Made by a program: the position numbers and the translations under genes. Below are positions 1-10,543 of a stretch of 64,000 bases of DNA, in pieces. Positions within the stretch are counted from its first letter, which is position 1. Each line of letters opens with the position of its first letter. The notes beneath the pieces are model-generated. The model saw nothing but the letters and a program-made list of their open reading frames with translations. It was not told the DNA's origin and did no database searches. The DNA comes from Pyrocephalus nanus (taxonomy: Eukaryota; Chordata; Aves; Passeriformes; Tyrannidae), in the NCBI GenBank assembly GCA_038380795.1, contig CM076272.1:3167001-3231000 (forward strand). Direction: 5' to 3'.

Positions 1-1559
1 TGATGCTCTCGTGAATTTATGAGGGTATTTGAGCTTTCAGAAGTACTTCAAGTGTAAGGTAATACTTTAAAGCTTTTATGACTGAAAAATGGGATGGTTC
101 AAAAAATAAGAATTTCTTTCGTTGCTTTTTGCTAAGCTTGTAGAGTACAAGGTATGCAGAGATGATGTAAAATGGTGCACAGGGATAGTGATTAACCATA
201 ATGGAAAATGTGTGGCAAGGCAAAGCAGTCAATTTGGTAAGAGATAGTGAGAATGTTGCTCCTTGCAGAAAAGTCAGGATTGCCCTAAAGTAAGGTTTGA
301 AACTTAGATCAATGGAGAGGATGTGTTGCAGCAATGTACTCCTGATGGAAATGTCTGCTGGGAGAGGAGGGAAAAAGACATTCTGCCCCTCAGTCTCTTG
401 CCTTTAACATATTCTTATCATGCCTGATGCAGATTTTTAACCTAAGAAAAAGGAAATTGAGTTCAGATCTCTAGTCTGTGTACTGCTTTTTAAATCCCCA
501 GGGAGTCTATCCTTGAGTAAAGCTGTAAGTTTAACGTAGAGCAGGTCAGGGAAAGACTGCTGAGCCCTTTCAGCAACACATTGCTGGAGATGGAAAAGAA
601 GAATTAATATCTCATGGAAGAATACCACGTCCAAAAGCAATGCCTGCCCAGCATCACCAAATTTGCACTCCAATCCAGAATCTTGACACTGTCCTCAGCA
701 GGGTCAAAACAGAGTTGCAAATGCATGGAATTTATAACTTATATGTATTGTTGGGATGACTTAATAGCAGGCTAAGGTTCAGTTTGATTTAATACTTATA
801 CTTATTGAATTTTAAACTCCTTAGGAGAAAAAAATGGGAAGGCAGCTTTTGTCTTGGAAGGATACCATTAGTAAGCATGGTGACCAGTCATTTAATGTTT
901 CTCACTTCATTTGTTCCCCCATAGAACTCTCCAGTGAAGCTCATTCTGTCATGCAGATATGTGAACTACCTTCAGGCTAATAAGAAAGGTTTCTATCAAC
1001 CCAAATGAGGACAGGGTATATCAATTAAAGCCAGGCTCTTACCTTTATGCTCCTCTTGGCAATGGCCATCATGTTTTGTTCACCTCTCAGATGGGCCAAG
1101 TGTGTGGTGGTGCTTATTGTCTGTGGGGCATGAAAACAAGAGTGTGTTTGGAACCCCCCTCTTACAGGTGTGAACCATAAAGCATCATCTGATCAGGTGT
1201 TCTTGTTTGGCAGCACTTAATCCTGGCCACAGAAAAGGAATTCTGAGGTGTTTGGTCTACAATGTATAGAGAGCAGTCAGTTGAGTAAAGTAGCTTAGTA
1301 GCAAATTCCTCCTAACTCTAGCAAAAACAGAGTTAACACAATAGTTAGTTGGCTAAAAAAAAAAAAAAAAAGATAAAATAAGACACCAGAATACAGTTAT
1401 TTTATCCAGAAATCACATCCATTCTCATTGTCTCTTCACTCCTTTCCTGTTTGCATAGGTGACATGGATCAGCCCTTCATCTGACAAGTTGTTTTTCTTT
1501 CTTTCCTTCTTCCCCAAGGGGAGGAAACTCCTTGAAACTCTTGGACTTTTTTGTTTCAG
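1..1559 (+). other. HMG20A: HMG20A intron (3' part), upstream of the first visible exon
   Basis: This AT-rich intronic sequence ends in a pyrimidine-rich tract and TTTTTTGTTTCAG at 1547-1559. No exon of the HMG box is recognisable here, so the preceding coding exon must lie outside the window. An A17 tract sits at 1355-1371. The short ORFs in this interval have no recognisable product. Confidence 0.8.
1355..1371. repeat. A17 homopolymer tract
   Basis: Seventeen consecutive A bases lie in the first visible HMG20A intron. No retrotransposon body is recognisable next to them. Confidence 0.95.
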
Positions 1560-1692
1560 CGCTACCTGGACGAAGCAGACAGAGACAAGGAGCGTTACAT
1601 GCGGGAGCTGGAGCAGTACCAGAAGACTGAAGCCTACAAAGTCTTCAGCAGGAAAGCACAGGACAGGCAAAAAGGCAAATCACACAGACAAG
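1560..1692 (+). CDS. HMG20A: HMG20A coding exon: end of HMG box and basic linker
   Basis: The exon starts in phase 0 after TTTGTTTCAG and is 133 nt, coding 44 full codons plus the first base of the next. It begins [20 protein letters not shown], the last helix of the HMG box, and continues into a lysine/arginine-rich linker ending KGKSHRQ. The donor is AAG|GTATTG, which departs from GTRAGT at positions +5 and +6. The next exon restores the frame with a D codon across the junction. Confidence 0.95.
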
Positions 1693-4600
1693 GTATTGAA
1701 GGGGACAAAATCGTGCCAAGCTAGAACAGAAGATTCCCAGCCAGTCATGAACCCTGACACTCATTTAAAGCCTTTGCTTTAAAGGCCTGTTAAAAAGTCA
1801 ATATGTTCTTTCTATGACATTTACATCAGCTATGTGGAAAGTGATCAGATTTATGTAAATTTAGCTGTGTTGGAGGATGTGCACCAAAAGCATCCAAGTT
1901 AGACACAGCTCCTGTTGACTTTCTAGGAAAGCTGCACAAGTTGCCTGTCTAGAACCGTTGTGTAATTATGGTTGTGTAACTGCTTTAATTCTTTGGTTCT
2001 TGCTTTCTCAAATCTTGTGTTTTTTTTGGGAGACTTCTTGTTTGTTTTCTTTTTCAGATGGAGCGAGACAGCAAGCTCATGATCACGAGGTAAAACTTCT
2101 TCATTCTACACTTAACATCAGTGGGTAGATTTTCAGGTGACAGAAGCTTCTGGTGAAGTCAAAAGCCAGTTTATGCCAGTTGAAAGCCTAAACAGGATAG
2201 TGAGAATTCTTCCTCTTTCTATGCAGGTTTTGATCAAAAGTTTGGAAACAACTGAGTACTCTCATTAGTATGATGAAAACTAAATTTGTGAAGTCTTAGG
2301 CAGGTAGGAATGATCTAAGATGAAGTGAAATACAGGGTACACATAGAACATAGGTCTGTTTTGTAAGTTAAGTCAGTCACTGGGTGCAAGTCAGTATAAT
2401 TGAGCCTTTACCTCATGTGTTAGAGGCTCAGCTTGCAGAATTTTTATTTAGAAATTTTTCAAAGCAGAGAATTTTTATTGGTAAGTAAATATTGAGATAA
2501 AACTTATAAATAGCTTGGGACCCTTGATAAATCTGCCAAGTGAGCACCTTGCGTGGCTGTTTTGAGGTACTGATTTTCTGCAGCAACACAAATGCTTGTG
2601 TCTTCCTTGAGAAGAAAACAGGTAAAGCAACCAAATAATTGGAAAATGTCTGGCTTAAACCTCCTCCTGCCCTCCCCCTCCTTCTGCACATGTAAATATT
2701 GGCAAAGGGTGATAATGTCTGGAGATAAGATGCCCTTGATTAAGTGGATGAGACATACAACAAATTTTGTGCATCCTGGTTGACTGTGGCCTCTCTCCCC
2801 TCAAAATGCAGTGGTTTTCTCCAGTTGCATTACCCGGGGCCACAGAGCTTCTTTCATGGTTACCAATAAATTGCAAACTAAGAGCAATGAAAAATCTTGT
2901 TTATACACAGCCTCCTCACTTGTAAGCAGTAGGGCTTCCTGAAAGATCTGTTTTTCTTTGTGAGGTTTTTTTGCCTTGGGAAAGCAATCCAGTTGGTTTC
3001 TAATGTGTTTATTACAATAGTGACAAGGCTGTGCACTGCTGAGAGGCAACTGCTGGTGTTGTCAACCTGCAGGAAAATAAGTTTCACTTTCAGGAAAATG
3101 CTTTGGTGGGATGTTTTTGCTATGCCTTTTATTAACTCTTAAAGGAAATTGCAGTAAGGTTAATTTTTAGAAATACATGGTCCCCAGTCACTGAATCCAA
3201 GTTTGTCTTTAATTGTACAAAAACACATTACTGAAGGCTTCAAGTTCTAGGTTGGCTGTGACTATTACATAACCTTTAAATTATACAAATTCAGAGTCTT
3301 ATCTCTTATCCTCCTCACTTGAACCATTGTTGCTGGTATCTTACATAAGAAATGAAGTTAAAATGGTGTCCTCCTCACTCTGGAGGACTTTTAAGCTTCC
3401 TCAGATGCAACTGAACTCATGACATAGTTGAACTAACAACCTGTTAGACATCCTTCTCTGAAACTGTGCCTTTGGTGGTTTTCACCTTTAGATTATAAAA
3501 TCCCTCATGCTTATCAGCCAATATGCTTTCACATTCTTTGTGCAGGAAGTCAAGTATTATAATCTTGTACAGGAATAAGCAGAAAAAACTCAGATTGCAT
3601 TTGAAGTACCTCAAGTTGATGCTGGAAGTGAGGCTAAAGCTTTTTTTTTGTCTTGCTGCTTTCTCCTCTTGTTCCTGTGTTTGTGATTAGTAGGTACAAG
3701 CTGATTAAATTATTTCTTGAGAGAATATAAGAAAGTAAGGTCAAAGAAACCTCTTTTTCCTCTCCTTTCTCCATTTCAGTGTTCATGATTTAGTTTCTGT
3801 GAGTCACTGTTGAAGTCATTCTAAATATTGTATATATACAATGACATGACCTCTAGAAAGCATTGTAATGGGCAATTCAAATATGAATTATAATAAAATA
3901 AAACTAAAGGATGAGAGAGAACTTTTAATAGATAGAGACTTGAAAAACATGGATGACTGTCTCATGAGCTCATCTGTGGACATGAAATAGAACATTTTTC
4001 TTCTTCCAAATTCTAGTTTCATACATATAGCAGTATACACTGGGACTGTTGTCATCAGCAGTGATTGAAATCCTTGATAACTGTTCTCCATTGTTCTGGT
4101 CTTTTTTATTTCCTCAAGCTGTTAGATTCCAAGTAGGTCTATCTTCATGCAGTTACACTTGTTAGTGGTAAGATTTCCCAGATTTATGCCCATGTCAAGG
4201 AGATCAGGCGTTGCCTGGTGGTATCTAAGACCTTTGAAGACAAGGAAATGGCTGCTGTAGTATGAGCACATAAGAAAACCATCTTCTCTGAGAACACTTA
4301 ATAAAGTAGTGTATTTATATCTGTTCCTTCCATTGTCTGCAGCCTGACCATACCAGGAAGGGGGAGCTTCAACCCCCCAAAATCTCAGCTTTCCCTTTAC
4401 CATACTTCACCATGTCTCTAAGAACTTCAAATCTGATTTGTTCCAGAACCTGCTAAGTTCACCCTCAGTTTTAATAACCATTTGTTGACAATCTGGAAGT
4501 ATATCAGTCTTGTTTAAGGCAAATGATAGAAACAATTTTGGTTCTCTTTTGGTTTGAAGGATGACTGAGAGACATGTAACCTGAGCAGACCAGGGCCTTT

Positions 4601-7600
4601 TCGATGGGAGGCAATCAAAGCCCTATGATTTTAATTTTCAGTGAACCTCAGAGTGGCTTAGGTACTTGAGAGTTCTCAGGAGGAGCTTTAATGTGCTAGG
4701 TAATGTATTCTGCAGGGGGAGAGTGCTGATGGTTTTCATTATCACACTTCTGTTTAGTGGAATTTCTTGCTTGCCTTTCGGAAGCTGAACAGTTTCCCCT
4801 AATGGCCCTAATATTTTCTGGTTCTTACCTGAAGAACCTGTGTCCTAGGGCTGCCAATAGAATACCTTCTCTTTGCAGTACTCTCTCCTCCACCATCTGT
4901 TCTCTAGGAGCCAGTGATGATCCAAACTGATGCCTCTTTGCAAGCAGATAGCACTGGCAAGCATGAATTAGAATGTTTAAGATGGATGTTCTAGAAGTGT
5001 TCTAACCAAGCTTCATAACTGCCAACATTTAGTGCACATGAATGTTGAGATTCTGGATTTTGGGGTGAAATGAATTCCTAGCCATCTAGGGAGCGTTCAG
5101 AGGAAATGAATGCATTCTTCACATTTCTGTACCTGACTTCTCATTTCTAAATACACACTCTTGATGTTTTCCCTGTAGCAGCATGTATAAAATCTTCAGT
5201 GAAAGTGTGATCACGAACCCAAAGCTGTGCCTCTCAGAGCTGGGGAGGTTTGTTACCCCTTCCTCCACTCCTGCCTGTTTCTAGTGTGTCTTCAGTTGAT
5301 TCATGCTAAGTGAGGTTTGAGTTCTCACTCGGTAAACACAGAGCTCCTCAGCTGTAACCCTACCAGACAATAAAAGTCAGCTTATCTTTAAAAGCAATCA
5401 ATTGACAGTCTGTCTCTTCAGACAGACTACCTGAGCCTTGGTTGACTGCCAAATGGCATTCAGCTCACCCCCTCTAGCCCCTTTCTGTGGCAGACACCAG
5501 TGTGATACTCTGAGCTCAGGGGCCAGAATTCCCTTGTCAGCTGTTAAACATTTAGGTTGTGTGCTGGACACCAAATCACGTGGAACGCTGCAGTTCTGGG
5601 CCATGAGTTTGTGGTACATTGTCAACCACGGTGTTGGAGAGTTTTGAAAAGCCTTTGTTCTCCACAGACATTCTTTCGTGCTTAACTTTGTTTCTGTAAG
5701 GTACAGATTGACTGTAGTTGCTGCAGTTTATCAAACCAAATCTGCTTTGGCTTTGCCAATAACAGTGCAGGAGCTAAAGCAAGCACTAATTGCCCTTTGG
5801 CACGCAGAAGTGGTGACTGAAGTTATTATAGTAGGGGTTTTTTTGCCTTGAGTCAAATCGAGTTTTTTAGGGTTGTTTTTTGACTAAGTTATAGAGCATT
5901 TCCTGATTTAAAAAGTGTGTTTTGGTTTTTTTGCTTTGGTGATGAAAGGCCAAGAACCATGAAACTTATTGTGCATTTTGGTCACTCTGTCTCCTGTTTG
6001 TTGGTATTTCTGTGGAGACTACTTCAGAATGTGTCAGTTGGTTGATGGTGAAAAATATAAATACGTAGTTTTAAAACTGAATTATTCTCATGTGTAAAGT
6101 TGTTAGGGTGAAAGGTTGTATTTTAGAATGTTACATGATATTTCTTAATAATGGTATTTGGCTGTGATTAAACCTGTATCTTAAAAAGCTGAGACATACC
6201 CTTTGGCTTGTCTTGGTAGAAGCTGGAAATGTCTTTTATCCATGCAGCTTTTTAGCTGCCTCAGTTTTTGGTCTCCCTGCTTTTCTATTTTCATGATCAA
6301 AGCAGTTAAATGAATTGCTGAAAACAAACTATTGAGCTATGTTATTATTCTTTCTTTTGCAGAAAGAAGCAGATACAAAGGAGAGATCTGTCTTTGATAT
6401 TCCAATCTTCACAGAAGAGTTCCTGAATCACAGTAAAGGTAAGTCAGACTCTTGCAGGACCCTTTCCTTGCTTTTCTAGAGTTTTTGCCAGATGCTGCCT
6501 GGCTGGAGAGTCCTTGCACTTTGCCATCTCAGCTCAAGTAATGACTTGGGTATAGTTTCTGCTTTTACCTTACCTGTGTGTAAACACAATGTCTGCAAAG
6601 CAGTTTTTCCTGGCTTTGTCTTCCCCAATTAGTCTTTTTAGAGAATGTTTCTGATGTTTAAGCTCCCTTTACTGTTATTGCAGGCAGTCCAAGCTGCAGT
6701 TGCTGTTCTATAGAGTGGCCTTGGTTTGAAGGGACCTTAAAGATCATTTAGCTCCAAGAAATACCTAAGATGTAGCATGATGATGATTCAGGCTGGTTAG
6801 CAGTCTTTTACCACCACCACTATGTGGAAGATTCCCCTGATACATTCTCTATTACACTGTTTTTCATAGCTATGTGTCCCAAGACCTCAGTATTTTTTGC
6901 CTGGAGACTTTCTTGATGGAACAGAATTCAGAATCAGTTACTTTTCATGATAATCCATAGAAAAGTATTTTTGTAACTGGTATCTTGTCTGTAGGCTTCT
7001 TACTGCTGCTGCTAAGCTCTGTCACTCTGAATGCATTTGAAATGAGTCCTGCCATCTTCCTCCCTAATCAATTCCCCTGATTAGAATGTTTTCGAATTTA
7101 TCTGCCTCTCTAGAAATTGAGTCTATTTAAGTGCACTACTTAAGTAAGCACTACTGGCACTCCATGATACGATGCATTGTATCTCTAAACCAAAGCTGCA
7201 CCCTTCATAGCCATCAGCTGAGCCCTCTAGAACATTCTGCTCCATTGCCTGCCCATCCTAGACATGTCCTTAATACCCTTCTGACTCCATGGGGCCGGGT
7301 CGATGTTCACAGCGCGCGAGGCCGAGCTGCGGCAGCTGCGCAAATCCAACATGGAGTTCGAGGAGAGGAACGCGGCGCTGCAGAAGCACGTGGAGAGCAT
7401 GCGCACTGCCGTGGAGAAGCTGGAGGTGGACGTGATCCAGGAGCGCAGCCGCAACACGGTGCTGCAGCAGCACCTCGAGACCCTGCGCCAGGCACTCACC
7501 TCCAGCTTTGCCGGAGTCCCACTGCCAGGTGAGACCCTCTGGCATGTTGAGTTTAACTGCTTGTGTGTATGCCACGCTGTGAACTCGGAGCACGTGGCCT

Positions 7601-8288
7601 GCTGTTGGCTGTTTCTGAGCTTTTGTTGTCTTAGATAGTGAAATATTTAAAATGCAGGTAGGGGGAAGTGTAGTGTCAGTGCTTTATTTCAGCATGACAT
7701 TTATTTTCTTACTGCTCTTACTCTTCCTAATAAAGTGAGACGCACATTCAGTCCTTGCTCTTACTTGACTTGTTTTATGAAAATGTTGCTAAATGGAAAA
7801 GACAGGACCTGCAAGTTCCTTGATGAAAAGAAAGGCTGTGTCTGTATTGTCAGCTGCTAGGGAATCCACTTAGATACTATGAATGCCCAGCTGAGAGAGT
7901 TTGTTATAATCAACTATGAGCCCCAAATCAAAGAGAACCATGCTTCATTACTCCTGATATCCTTGGGACTGCTCACTTTGTGGAGTTAGGAGGACATTGT
8001 TTTACAGAACCTGTCACAAGAGGTGGTGCGTGGCAAAACCGCCTCCTATAGCAGTTTGTTTGTTGGCACAAATTACCCTTGGTGTGAACTTGTTGGAATT
8101 GCTGTGGTCATGGAAATATCCTTGTGGTTCATTTTACCACATCAACTGTAGGCAGCGGGGAAACACCCACGATGGAAACCATTGACTCCTACATGAACAG
8201 ACTGCACAGTATTATTCTGGCAAACCCCCAGGAGAACGAGAACCTCATCGCCACAGTCCGGGACGTGGTGAACAGGCTGGAGCGCTAG
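1560..8288 (+). CDS. HMG20A: HMG20A (iBRAF) HMG-box chromatin protein, C-terminal 197 residues, five coding exons
   Basis: Joining 1560-1692, 2058-2089, 6363-6438, 7313-7528 and 8152-8288 gives an uninterrupted reading frame of 594 nt (197 residues plus TAG), with GT donors and AG acceptors throughout. From memory, the product matches vertebrate HMG20A (about 347 residues) nearly residue for residue. Diagnostic stretches are [51 protein letters not shown] and [21 protein letters not shown]20A is a nuclear protein related to HMG20B (BRAF35). It pairs through its coiled coil and modulates the CoREST/LSD1 repressor complex at neuronal genes. In order the visible part holds the end of the HMG box (about residues 1-21), a basic linker, the conserved [10 protein letters not shown] segment (about 66-75), a coiled coil (about 81-135) and the tail. 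The N-terminus and most of the HMG box are outside the window. HMG20B is less likely because of the [10 protein letters not shown] segment and the tail. Confidence 0.96.
1693..2057 (+). other. HMG20A: HMG20A intron
   Basis: A short 365-nt intron separates the HMG-box exon from the 32-nt exon. It ends with a long T-rich tract and TTTTTCAG. No other feature is visible in it. Confidence 0.9.
2058..2089 (+). CDS. HMG20A: HMG20A 32-nt small coding exon (linker)
   Basis: This 32-nt exon lies between TTTTTCAG and GAG|GTAAAA. With the G carried from the previous exon it encodes [11 protein letters not shown], which corresponds to the polar linker after the HMG box. The exon starts in phase 1 and ends in phase 0, so skipping it would shift the frame. 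It is too short to be found by ORF length and is placed by phase and homology. Confidence 0.92.
2090..6362 (+). other. HMG20A: HMG20A intron (4.3 kb)
   Basis: This is the largest complete intron in the window, at 4273 nt. It is AT-rich with scattered T-runs (for example near 3640 and 5838) and ends in a pyrimidine tract, TTCTTTCTTTTGCAG. The short ORFs between 2428 and 5647 have no recognisable protein similarity, and I see no additional exon in frame with HMG20A. Confidence 0.85.
6363..6438 (+). CDS. HMG20A: HMG20A coding exon: conserved [10 protein letters not shown] segment
   Basis: This 76-nt exon lies between a strong acceptor (TTCTTTTGCAG) and a consensus donor (AAAG|GTAAGT). It encodes [20 protein letters not shown] followed by LNHSK, then one base of the next codon. 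The segment bridges the basic linker and the coiled coil and is strongly conserved in HMG20A proteins. Confidence 0.96.
6439..7312 (+). other. HMG20A: HMG20A intron with CR1 fragment
   Basis: This 874-nt intron contains a small antisense CR1 tail near 6705-6758. Its 3' end is unusual: the bases before the acceptor AG at 7311-7312 are purine- and G-rich, with no good polypyrimidine tract. Confidence 0.85.
6705..6758 (-). repeat. CR1 LINE 3'-end fragment (antisense)
   Basis: The stretch ggtttgaagggaccttaaag with following atcatttagctcc matches the reverse complement of the conserved avian CR1 3' end. It lies inside an HMG20A intron, is only about 50 nt long and is diverged. Confidence 0.8.
7313..7528 (+). 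CDS. HMG20A: HMG20A coding exon: coiled coil
   Basis: This 216-nt exon encodes the charged heptad-rich coiled coil, from [20 protein letters not shown] through [20 protein letters not shown] to the stretch ending VPLPG. In the family this region mediates homo- and heterodimerisation with HMG20B and contact with corepressor partners. The exon is much more GC-rich than its flanking introns, with many CGC, CTG and GAG codons. The donor is CCAG|GTGAGA. An ORF running from 7303 to 7638 in this frame extends past both splice sites, and the extra ends are intronic. Confidence 0.96.
7529..8151 (+). other. HMG20A: HMG20A intron
   Basis: This 623-nt intron runs from GTGAGACC to the acceptor ATCAACTGTAG. 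It is AT-rich and nothing else is recognisable in it. Confidence 0.9.
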
Positions 8289-8295
8289 TGACTGG
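8152..8295 (+). CDS. HMG20A: HMG20A last coding exon with stop codon at 8286-8288
   Basis: The exon begins in phase 1 and encodes [20 protein letters not shown] followed by [16 protein letters not shown] and RDVVNRLER, then TAG at 8286-8288. Compared with the human tail as I remember it, differences are conservative (E/D, L/F, D/E). Only 7 nt of 3' UTR follow before the donor TGG|GTGAGT at 8296. The stop is far less than 50 nt upstream of the final junction, so the normal mRNA should escape nonsense-mediated decay. Confidence 0.95.
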
Positions 8296-10543
8296 GTGAG
8301 TCTTCCCTCTTGGGCTGCTCCTGGCATCTCCTCTGTACCTCTGGCACCTGTTCTGACGCTGATTCTTGTGCTGATCACCATATTGTACAACCAAAATGTT
8401 TCTTCCTCAAAGCCACAGGAGCGAGTTGTCTTAATGAAAGTCAAATAGGGTTAAAAGTATCCAATGGCATTAAAGGGTTCTGAAATTCCCTTTAGCTCCA
8501 AAATCTTTTTGTATTTGTATGAGGTGAGAAAAGTACTGACAGAATGGTAACAGGGTGACTAATTTAGAGGGAGGTTCCTTTCTCGAGTGAAGTAAACCAG
8601 AAAACTTCAGCATTAATTGTAGAATCTGATGGCTACAGGGAAATTTTTTGTTTCAAGAGGCTACAGGGGAACTCAGCTCTGTTATAAACTGAAAATATTC
8701 TACAATTACCTGCTCTGTAGCACCTGTACTACAGCTCTTCTGATTATGAAGGTTTACATGTAAATGAAGCACTGATGTATGGTTTAGGCTATACATAGCA
8801 TTTGCTGAGACTCTAATTTCATGTGGCTTTTGCATAGATTATTATTGAGCTCCTGATTCTGTATTTTTGTTCCTGTTCAACAGCTTAGGAAACTGTAATA
8901 GAGAACAGAGCAGAAAAAACAAATCTACAAAGAAATAAATACCAGTCTTTCTGCATTACTGTGCTGCTTTGCATTTCCCACACCTCCTACTCCCCCACTT
9001 CCCCATGGTGCACAGCACTCGCAGCCACGAGGAGTTTGCCCATTTCTATTTTAACAAAGTACATACCTGCATTCTTCAGGCCCTTATTATGGAGAGACCT
9101 ACTGTACATGTCTTGAATGGTGTTTAGAAATGCAAATGCAGCTGCCTTGTGCCATCTGCAAATATGAAGACAAGGCTTTTCATCCTTTCTTATTCTGACC
9201 TTTTGTGATGCTGTGTAGAACAGTTAATTACACATTTCCCATTATAGTGTGGCTTAAGCTGGAAGATCATTGTCCTTCCGGAGGGTAGCCAGATGGAACG
9301 GACTGTAGTTCTAAGAGATGACTGAGCTCCCAGCAGAATAAAGAAGTGCCTTTACTGCTGCTATTTGTGAAGGGAACAGCTTGTCTATCCAGGTCTGGGA
9401 TTTTTCAGCAGCTCATCAACCTCCTCATTTTCGTATTCTGTTTTCAATTAGCACTCAAGCTCGGAAAGAGAATTGGGGGAGGGGAGGTTTTACAGAAAGG
9501 ATAAGAGGGAAAGCAGTTTCTCATCCATCAGTTATTAGAAGGGCGTGCCGGGCCCTGAAATGGATATTTGTCCTCTAAGCACCTTGCCAGAGAAATTGTA
9601 TCTCAAGGCTACTAAAATCTAGACTTTCATTCTCCTGTCAGGTGGCTTGATACTTCCTAAATGTTGGACACTTCCTGTGTTGCTAAAAATGCAAGTGTAA
9701 TTTTCTTGGATAAACTGAATTCAGTTGTAATTGTAATTCTTGTTTCTACTTTAAATTTGAAAAATAGTACTTCTTTCACTTTCCCCTTCCCACCAATACC
9801 TTTCCTCTTTTCAGTAACAAAGCAGTGCGAAGTAATTTAAAAGGTGATTAATACTCATCTAGTTTTTAACTAAATATAATTATCAAGTAATTCATTGGGA
9901 CTGTTAATCACACTGACTTGCATTTGGCAATGATTATATTTTTTGATGATTTCGGAAGGAAGAAAGTTGGGTTTTGTTGGATGCAAACCTAGGAAATGGT
10001 AGAGATTCCCTAGAAAGCAAGGAAGCTTTGTATAGAAAGATTCACCTGGCACATGATAAACCATATCAACAAACTGTCATCATCAGTGTCCCTTTGTTAA
10101 CGTGCATATGAAGTGTATTAATCCTGAATGTCATCTCTGTCAACCAAACTGTCTCTCTGAGATTCAGACACATTCCACATCAATGCCATAGAACACTGTT
10201 ATGGTACTCCTGAAAACAACTGCATTTCCCAGATCTGAGGTGTTTTCTGGTGGATTAGTACACTGTATTTAGGGGGAGTGTATGACTAAACTGGTGAGTA
10301 CTTTGGTTTTTCTGTGCTGCGTGGTAAAAACTTCTCTGTGCAAACACACCAAATGGGAAGAAGAGAAAGGGTTTTTGTTATTTAGCACTCTGGATGGAAA
10401 CAAACTCAGTTCAGTTTTGTCTCTATAGGCTGCTTTGCTATACTTAAGGTTTCGGATAAAATATCCAGAAAATAATGTCCCAGTGCCCGTTTAGTCCTGG
10501 CAGATTGTAGTCTTCTAACACTTATTTTCTGTTTCATCTGCAG
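8296..10543 (+). other. HMG20A: HMG20A intron within the 3' UTR
   Basis: The intron begins with a consensus GTGAGT and ends with TTCTGTTTCATCTGCAG before 10544. AATAAA hexamers at 8934-8939 and near 9335 could serve as alternative ends if the intron were retained. No coding content is recognised. The presence of the intron is inferred from splice-site quality and from gene structure remembered for HMG20A. Confidence 0.65.

Noticed and set aside
1459..1782. 107-codon + ORF overlapping the first HMG20A exon
   Set aside because: It is in a different frame from the conserved HMG20A frame and is a shadow of the exon.
7227..7593. Minus-strand ORFs across the coiled-coil exon
   Set aside because: They are antisense shadows of the GC-rich, stop-poor HMG20A exon.
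7303..7638. 111-codon ORF on the + strand as a complete small protein
   Set aside because: It is the HMG20A coiled-coil exon read through both splice sites. The first codons and everything after 7528 are intronic.
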